Assembly (NCBI GenBank): GCA_006386115.1
Contig: VFIW01000027.1
Coordinates: 248,001-312,000 of the forward strand
Reading direction: 5' to 3'
Origin: Globisporangium splendens
Lineage: Eukaryota; Oomycota; Peronosporomycetes; Pythiales; Pythiaceae
Length of the DNA: 64,000 nucleotides
Numbering within the stretch: the first letter of the stretch is position 1; every line of letters begins with the position of its first letter. Below are positions 58,179 to 64,000 of the stretch, piece after piece. Under the pieces are notes generated by a model that saw only the letters and a program-made list of their open reading frames with translations, had not been told where the DNA came from and did no database searches. The translations under genes and the position numbers were made by a program.

Positions 58179-59045
58179 GTGTGCGTGTTCCTAGATCGCG
58201 GCTCCTGTCACCTGATGCTGAACGCAAAGGAGCAATTTACAACGAGTAGCTTGGTTTGCAGCTGCCGCAGTCTTGTGTCTAGCTGGAGGAGCTCTTTAGC
58301 ATCTCGTGTGTCCGATAGCAGTAGTAATAGTGAGGCATATTATGCTCGCAAAGCGAACCAGAATATCCATTCCCCAAGTTACACTCTCCAAAGAGTTTCG
58401 GCATGGAGGCGTGTGTCCGATACCTTGGCATTGCACAACAAAAATGCTAATGACATAGACATAAGCAATGGTAGCCCCCATAGCAGCGAGATTGACGAGA
58501 TTGTCGATGCACTCACATTAAAATGCTCTGTTTTGTTCTCGTTTTCGCACACGCGCAACCACAAAGCGACTGCAACCAATTTCGGGAAGTCACCAATCGT
58601 GCACCGAATGAAATGCAATTCTCATGCGTGTCATCTCAATCGCTCTTGGCTGATTATGTCTCTTTTAATGCCCATCAACGTGAGAAACGCAATGCTGCTG
58701 TTCAAAGGAAACCAATTCACACAAACAGGCACATCGTGCTTAGCCATTTGGAACCTAGAAAGCAAGGGAACATACATTGCATTCGATGCTGCTAACGCAA
58801 TTATTGCCTGTGTATCGACCACAAGGCAACAAGCTCCGTCTTACCTTCGAGGCAGCGATTCCAAATTACACGATCTCGCGATCTTTAAACGAGCGACCGT
58901 CGAACTCCGAACGAGAGTTGTCATTGGGGAAAGCGGCCAAATGCAAGAGAGATCTTCTGAGGACGGAGTGTACAGTTTGTCACCGTTAGAGGAAAGCCGA
59001 GCGTGCATCTATCCATCCCCCATCTCAGAACCGTGTGTTCAATGA
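58179..59045 (+). CDS. Unrecognised 288-codon open frame
   Basis: A single frame stays open for 867 bases in DNA of roughly even base composition, which is unlikely by chance alone. An internal ATG at 58215 (MLNAKEQFTT) is an alternative start. The product is Ser-rich at the N-terminus, has an acidic patch (SEIDEIVDAL) and a moderately hydrophobic stretch (NRSWLIMSLLMPINV). I recognise no domain, signal peptide or family. Codon use lacks the strong G/C-ending preference of the left-part genes, so it may be a young, weakly expressed or decayed gene, or chance. Confidence 0.3.
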   Translation: MCVFLDRGSCHLMLNAKEQFTTSSLVCSCRSLVSSWRSSLASRVSDSSSNSEAYYARKANQNIHSPSYTLQRVSAWRRVSDTLALHNKNANDIDISNGSPHSSEIDEIVDALTLKCSVLFSFSHTRNHKATATNFGKSPIVHRMKCNSHACHLNRSWLIMSLLMPINVRNAMLLFKGNQFTQTGTSCLAIWNLESKGTYIAFDAANAIIACVSTTRQQAPSYLRGSDSKLHDLAIFKRATVELRTRVVIGESGQMQERSSEDGVYSLSPLEESRACIYPSPISEPCVQ

Positions 59046-62000
59046 GAAGCTTGTTGAAGAACGAGAGAGCAACGTCTCCACTGTGGGGACACATCTGTCG
59101 GGCAGGACGAAAGGCGGGGGTTGATATCGTTACCTTCTCTCTGAAAGCTGGAAAGATCCGCCATTTCCGCCGCGAGCGTTACCATGTTGTCTCAGCAGAT
59201 CCGTGCATTCGGTCGAGATCGTCACAGTGCTGCGTAATGCCCCCACGCGTCAATACCAACTGACGGAGTCGCGCCAACGTGCTCTCTTTGCGTTTGCGTC
59301 CAGTTCAGAATCAAACGAATCAGCTGGTGGACGTTTCGCCTCATCCGGCGTGATGGTGTCACGCGCGACTTCTTTCTGCAGATCCGACATTTCCAAAACG
59401 GCGAGCGTGCGCAGTGAGCTTCAATATCGAATTGCACTTGGTTAAACGATTCGCTTTTGATTTGAAAAGAGCGATAGGAGGAGCAATCAAGTGCACTGGA
59501 CTCCTGTCGCGTGTATTTGTGTGGCTCCAACGAGTGCCAGCTAAGCGTGCGCACACACACACACACACTCAAGCACACGCTCATGACCCATCCGCCACCG
59601 CGAAGTGGGTTTGTCTGTCGTCAAACGAGTCAAAACTCGACGATGCCATGGAGCTTTTCGGTACAGCACGAGTGTACAGTAGAACCATATCACAGCAAGA
59701 GGCTCATCTCCCCAGCCTGTCACCGACTTGGCTATTATCAGGGGAGATCCGCTCGTTCGCGCCATACTTGGAGCAAGTGAAACAGCGCGATCGAGGTTAA
59801 AAGATACCAGGGAGAGCCAGACGCTGCGTCAGGTCGCTTCAAGTATCACGTAGAACAAGGGGATCAACCAGAGGTGTACTCATGCGAGGCCGTTTCGCGC
59901 ATAAGCAATGGAGCTACGGCCTCCGCGGTCTCCTCTCTCTATGTGCCTGCTGGAAAGGCGAGGGCAAGACGTACCGTAGGTCTGGAGTGGCGATTTGTCA
60001 AACGCGCTGCCAGTCATCCATCATCGTCATCACTCCCTCGTGGTGCCGTCCTCTCGCTCAGAGATGATGAACGGACTGACTGCCCAAACTGGACACCAGT
60101 CACTAAAAATGGGTGGTCCTGACGTGTTCTTCATTCTGCCATAAGCCTTGTTGTCTTGCTTTACTATCAAAGCGAGAGGGCAACATGAAAGAGAGAGAGA
60201 GAGGGGGGGGGGAGGGATCCACTGGTATAAATTGATGGCATGTGTTGAAAAGTACGTGCGAGGTCAAGGATTGAATACTTGACGAAGTCTCACCCGGATT
60301 CACGCGGCAACGATCCGCGACGACCACCGTAGCTCCCTTGCTGATGAAACACAATAAAAACTGAATTGAAATTCGAAACGCGTGGAAAAAGAACTGCGGA
60401 TTTGATGGCGTCCGTCCCTCGTTCATCCATCTCACTCCATCTCCCATTGTCGTCGTATCTTTGTTGCCAAGCAATCGGTGTAAAGTGTAGCGTCTGCCTT
60501 TGCCGAAATGGGAATGGTTTGGCAGCTCAAAGTCAGCTGGACGAAGGAGTGTGGGCATCTGGCGCTTTGTCTGCCCTTTTTGCCTTCATATCTTTGTGGT
60601 CTGCGAGTGCACGCGATGATGCAAGACGACTCGTTTGATTAATCGCCACCTAGCGTGAAGATGGCGTGCATTGAGTGTGTGTTCTGTGTCACCCAAAGGG
60701 CGGAAAATGGAATTCGTTCCAGTGACGAGAGGAACAGAAACGAGCGTGAAAGAACGTCGGGGAGAACGACGCCTTCGCTCTCAAAATTTGTGCAGGCATG
60801 CAAAAAGCACATTGAAGTTGCACCAGTCTCAGTCGGAAGAATATAGGGGAATGAGGCGCCGCGCCACAAGAACAGGACACGCGATGTGGACAGTGCCACG
60901 TCATGGAGAAAGCATCTGGAAAGCGACTCAGCTGATCGAGAAGGATGGAAGAACGAGGCTGGTGTTGCAACGAGAGCCAACGCAGCTCGTGATCATTCAG
61001 CCGATACTTTCTGTGACATGTGAGCGCGAGTTTTATTACTGCGTAATCGGTGAGTGATAATCGGCGCTCTGTCTCTGTTTGTTGACGCATCCCCCCCTCA
61101 AATTTAATGCGCCACAGTTGTCCTCAAACAAAAATTCGATGGACAGACACCTTTTTATAGTGGATTTTAGTTGAAATTGCGCAAAAATCGAGAACACGCG
61201 ACATTGCTTTTTAAATTTGTACTTGTGGAAATGGATATCCGCCAATGTCGCAGCACAACATTCCATAGATCAGTCTGTAAAAGCGCCTTTGATATTTCAT
61301 TTTTCGTCTTGAAATACGTCATGCAGGTTTGTTTTCAAATTGTCACCTTTTCGTATACGTTGACTTTGCGACGAGCATGACGTGGTGGATAAATGGCACA
61401 TGTGGCACATGTGTGATTAGCTCACTCGTCTATGAATGCACGCGTGAGAGCGTTCACCTTACATCGCATGCAGGGATTGCAGTGGTCGAGTGTATCCCAA
61501 ATGAGAAAACACGGCGAGCATGATGGATGCAGGCAGCGAAGCCACCTTGGCTTTTATTCATGCATTTGAGAAAAAGAAATCTCATGAATCACCGATAACG
61601 CAGCAGCATGCTTGCATTGCGTTTCCAAGTTGAGTGCACAGTCCTGGTTTGGTTCACGTCTGAAATGCAAGAAGATAAGGTCGACATGGTCAGTCAGTAG
61701 AGAAAAATAAAAAACAAACTAGTTTTACAAAGGAGGAATCCTTCGCTCAAATTTAAAAAAATCGCTGCCCAATATCAATTTAGAGAAGCATTAACTCGTT
61801 CAGCAGCTTTTCAAGGGATCTTTCGGGGTGCTTTGGAAATTGTGGGGTTCTGTGAACTTGTTGCTGAATGTTTCTTCATGTAAAGCGATAGGTGTGGGGT
61901 GCAAACAGGTGGACCAGCCCACCCGCACCATCTGGATCCCACCGTCACGTTCGAGAGACACACGCCACCTTCTTGTAAACCACAGTGGACAGTGGCGCTT

Positions 62001-62643
62001 GCTTACTCGTTGTCGCCATTCTGGTTGATCACGATGTGCGAACAGCAGGTAGCAGGGATCTTTTCAGAGTGATGGCCTTTCCCTCTTTCTTTTTATAATT
62101 TGATACGAAGCACGCGATACCCACAAGTGGCTGCAGTGGATTCTGCCTCCACAAACTAATAAAAGACCTGCACTCTCGCTGTTTTTCCCATAGAGCATTG
62201 CCCTGTGTGAACGAAAAAACACGAGCGGTTCAGTTGAGTGAGCAGCTACGGTACATGACGCGACACGAAGAGAGATCCAGAAGGAGGAGGGGACGCGCAA
62301 ATGGCTCCCTCCAGAAAAATGCGAGTGTGTGACGGTGCCCAGTCGCCCGTGCACATAACCGGTGGTCCCAGCCTTCTCTCTGCGGAGGCTTCAACACCCG
62401 CGCGTGAGCATCGCGTCTCCGACAGCTCATACCTCAATTTGCTGCCTCCTGCACACATCAACCCAACAGCAGCCAGCCACCAACCCACAGCTCAGCGCTA
62501 CGGTCTGTCAGTCAATCATACAGTCCTCTCAGCGCGTTCAATCTCAGCACAGCAGTCGCTCGTCGTCTTCAGGAGCCTTCTACCGCCTTCTCACAGACGA
62601 TCAGTTCGAAACGTCGCTGCACAACAACAACAACAACTCCAGC
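59046..62643. other. Gene-poor interval upstream of copy 9
   Basis: No firm gene. A plus-strand frame at 60671-61057 ends with natural-looking sequence (KATQLIEKDGRTRLVLQREP) and is a weak candidate. A short CA run lies near 59550-59570 and a GA/G run at 60188-60212. The bases before 62644 remain open in the copy 9 frame back to 62362. Confidence 0.35.
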
Positions 62644-63258
62644 ATGACCTCAATGGTGTACTCCGGCTTCCTTCCTCAGCAGCACCAGTTCTCCAACCCA
62701 ATAACCTTCCAGATGCACTCGCCAGTCTACTCGATGGCCACGACCTCGGCCGTGCCGGAGGAGCTCCGTTGCCAGTACTCGAGCAAGCGCTGCGAGAACA
62801 CGCGCACGAACAAGAAGAGCGGTGGTCTCCACAAATTCTGCGCTGTGCACCGTGAAAAGGCCAACCGGAATCAAATGCGCTTGGACCACCGACGCCGTGT
62901 GCTCAAGCGCATGCAGCAGCGCGACCAGCGATCGCACAGCGCGCCATCGTCCGGCAACAACAGCCCATACAGCAACCCGTTGAAGGACGAAAAGACATGG
63001 AAAAACGCACATGACGACGATGTGAAGCCAGAAGACCTGGAGCTCGACCTCATGCCGCTAGCGTTGCACAGCGAAGAGCAGATTTTCACGAACGCCGCAG
63101 TAAATACCGTCAAGCCGCTTTTCGACCCACAAGACCTGCACATCCTCGAGGCGTTGCTCTTTAGCGATGAAGACCAAACCGAAGAGGACAGCGCAGCGGC
63201 ACCGCGATCGAGGAGTCAGAGCACCACGTCGTGGCCGTCCATGTCGGTGAACGTCTAA
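62644..63258 (+). CDS. Zinc-cluster/acidic-tail protein, copy 9 (divergent, largest)
   Basis: 204 residues from the ATG at 62644. The frame is open back to 62362 and could add about 94 residues ending FETSLHNNNNNSS, so the start is uncertain. Ligands C43, C50, H63, C66, H69 (CQYSSKRC, SGGLHKFCAVH), then REKANRNQMRLDHRRRVLKR. The linker is Ser/Asn-rich. The tail keeps the hydrophobic pattern without PCGD: LFDPQDLHILEALLFSDEDQ, followed by an acidic patch and a Ser/Arg-rich end. It retains every predicted metal ligand, the most informative evidence that the five Cys/His positions matter. Confidence 0.85.
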   Translation: MTSMVYSGFLPQQHQFSNPITFQMHSPVYSMATTSAVPEELRCQYSSKRCENTRTNKKSGGLHKFCAVHREKANRNQMRLDHRRRVLKRMQQRDQRSHSAPSSGNNSPYSNPLKDEKTWKNAHDDDVKPEDLELDLMPLALHSEEQIFTNAAVNTVKPLFDPQDLHILEALLFSDEDQTEEDSAAAPRSRSQSTTSWPSMSVNV

Positions 63259-64000
63259 CGACAAGAAGACGAAAGCGAGACGACAAAAGATATAGTAACC
63301 AGGTAAAGAGCAGATGAATAGTACAGTTATAAGCAAGCACATTTTTTTATTAAGCAAGTCAGTATTTTAAACCCCATAGATGCCCAGTTCTTTTCTAGAC
63401 AACACACAACTCACAGACGCATAACAAAGAAGAAAAAAAAAGTGTTGCTGGTGTTGCATGGGACCTCATATCCCACTCTGCACCAACAACATTGAAAATC
63501 CACAAATCACCAGCTTCCCATATCCATGTCTATTGTATCTGTTCGTTCCATTGGCTCTGCAACGTTTGACTAGTCCGAATTGCACGCGCGCCAAGCGGAA
63601 ACGAATGGTCGCAACGCAAACAGAGGAGGAGGTCCTCACGCTTCGCGCATTTCGCATGCAGAGCGGTCGGTAGCCACGCTGGCCCATGGCGCAAGAGTAC
63701 GACACCGAGCGTGTCGCTGGACACGCATCCGCCTAGAGGCATGGGCTCCATCCTCCTCCTCCCTCTCATCCATGCTTGTCAAACCAGCAGTGGGTACGTA
63801 CCCTCGCGTAACCCAACTGACTTTCTCGGACCTACTTTTATGTGCACGACTCTAGTTATTCGAACTCAGAAATGATCAGTCAAACGACTAATTTTATGTG
63901 ACGAAGTATCAAGTTACGCTCCTAACATAGTGTGTCACGAAATGTCTCAATACTGAAATCAGGTATAATGTATGTGGTCGGCATTTATTTACGTGGCCCA
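63259..64000. other. 3' flank of copy 9 and window end
   Basis: No supported feature seen. Confidence 0.4.

Noticed and set aside
33198..63258. Transposon or CRISPR origin for the repeated gene units
   Set aside because: Units are full genes with variable spacing and no shared terminal repeats or regular spacers.

Overview
The window looks like oomycete nuclear DNA (Phytophthora/Pythium-like). It carries a secreted elicitor-type transglutaminase with a Pep-13-like site, two secreted EPIC-like cystatins, short GT-AG introns (about 43-90 bases), closely packed genes on both strands in the left part, and zinc-cluster paralogs with no obvious match outside this group. The species cannot be told from the sequence. 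No virus, CRISPR array, rRNA or convincing tRNA was seen.

Left part (1-29.3 kb) is gene-dense and mostly conserved. In order: two paralogous proteins with repeated LFG motifs (the first cut by the window edge, the second with a frame break); a small coiled-coil gene with an internal TGA; a PDZ/IQ scaffold-like protein; a TPR co-chaperone-like protein; a secretome cluster (cystatin, unknown 4-exon gene, transglutaminase elicitor, second cystatin); Mediator subunit MED15 with a KIX domain and a 29-glutamine tract; an Sds3-like Sin3/HDAC subunit; an FMC1-like mitochondrial assembly factor; a riboflavin enzyme whose second domain has lost its catalytic residues; a quiescin sulfhydryl oxidase; and a membrane-anchored ricin-B-type lectin.

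Right part (29.3-64 kb) is gene-sparse and dominated by one family: nine single-exon genes for small proteins (about 127-204 residues). Each has a putative zinc cluster, C-x6-C-x12-H-x2-C-x2-H, followed by a basic HR-x-x-AN-x-NQ-x-R segment. An acidic tail ends in a conserved helix-like motif of the type PCGDL-x4-L-x-IL-x-x-LL. Three copies lie on the minus strand (33-40 kb, VHL type) and six on the plus strand (46-63 kb, VHQ type plus two divergent copies). I infer a lineage-specific array of transcription regulators. The acidic tail resembles KIX-binding activation segments, so MED15 encoded in the same window is a candidate partner. This array is the best candidate here for an undescribed system.

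Among these copies are at least two apparently real multi-exon genes that simple ORF calling hides: a two-membrane-segment protein of TMEM231-like layout (37.7-38.7 kb, minus) and an unrecognised gene (43.7-45.1 kb, plus). Exon boundaries were read by eye and are predictions.
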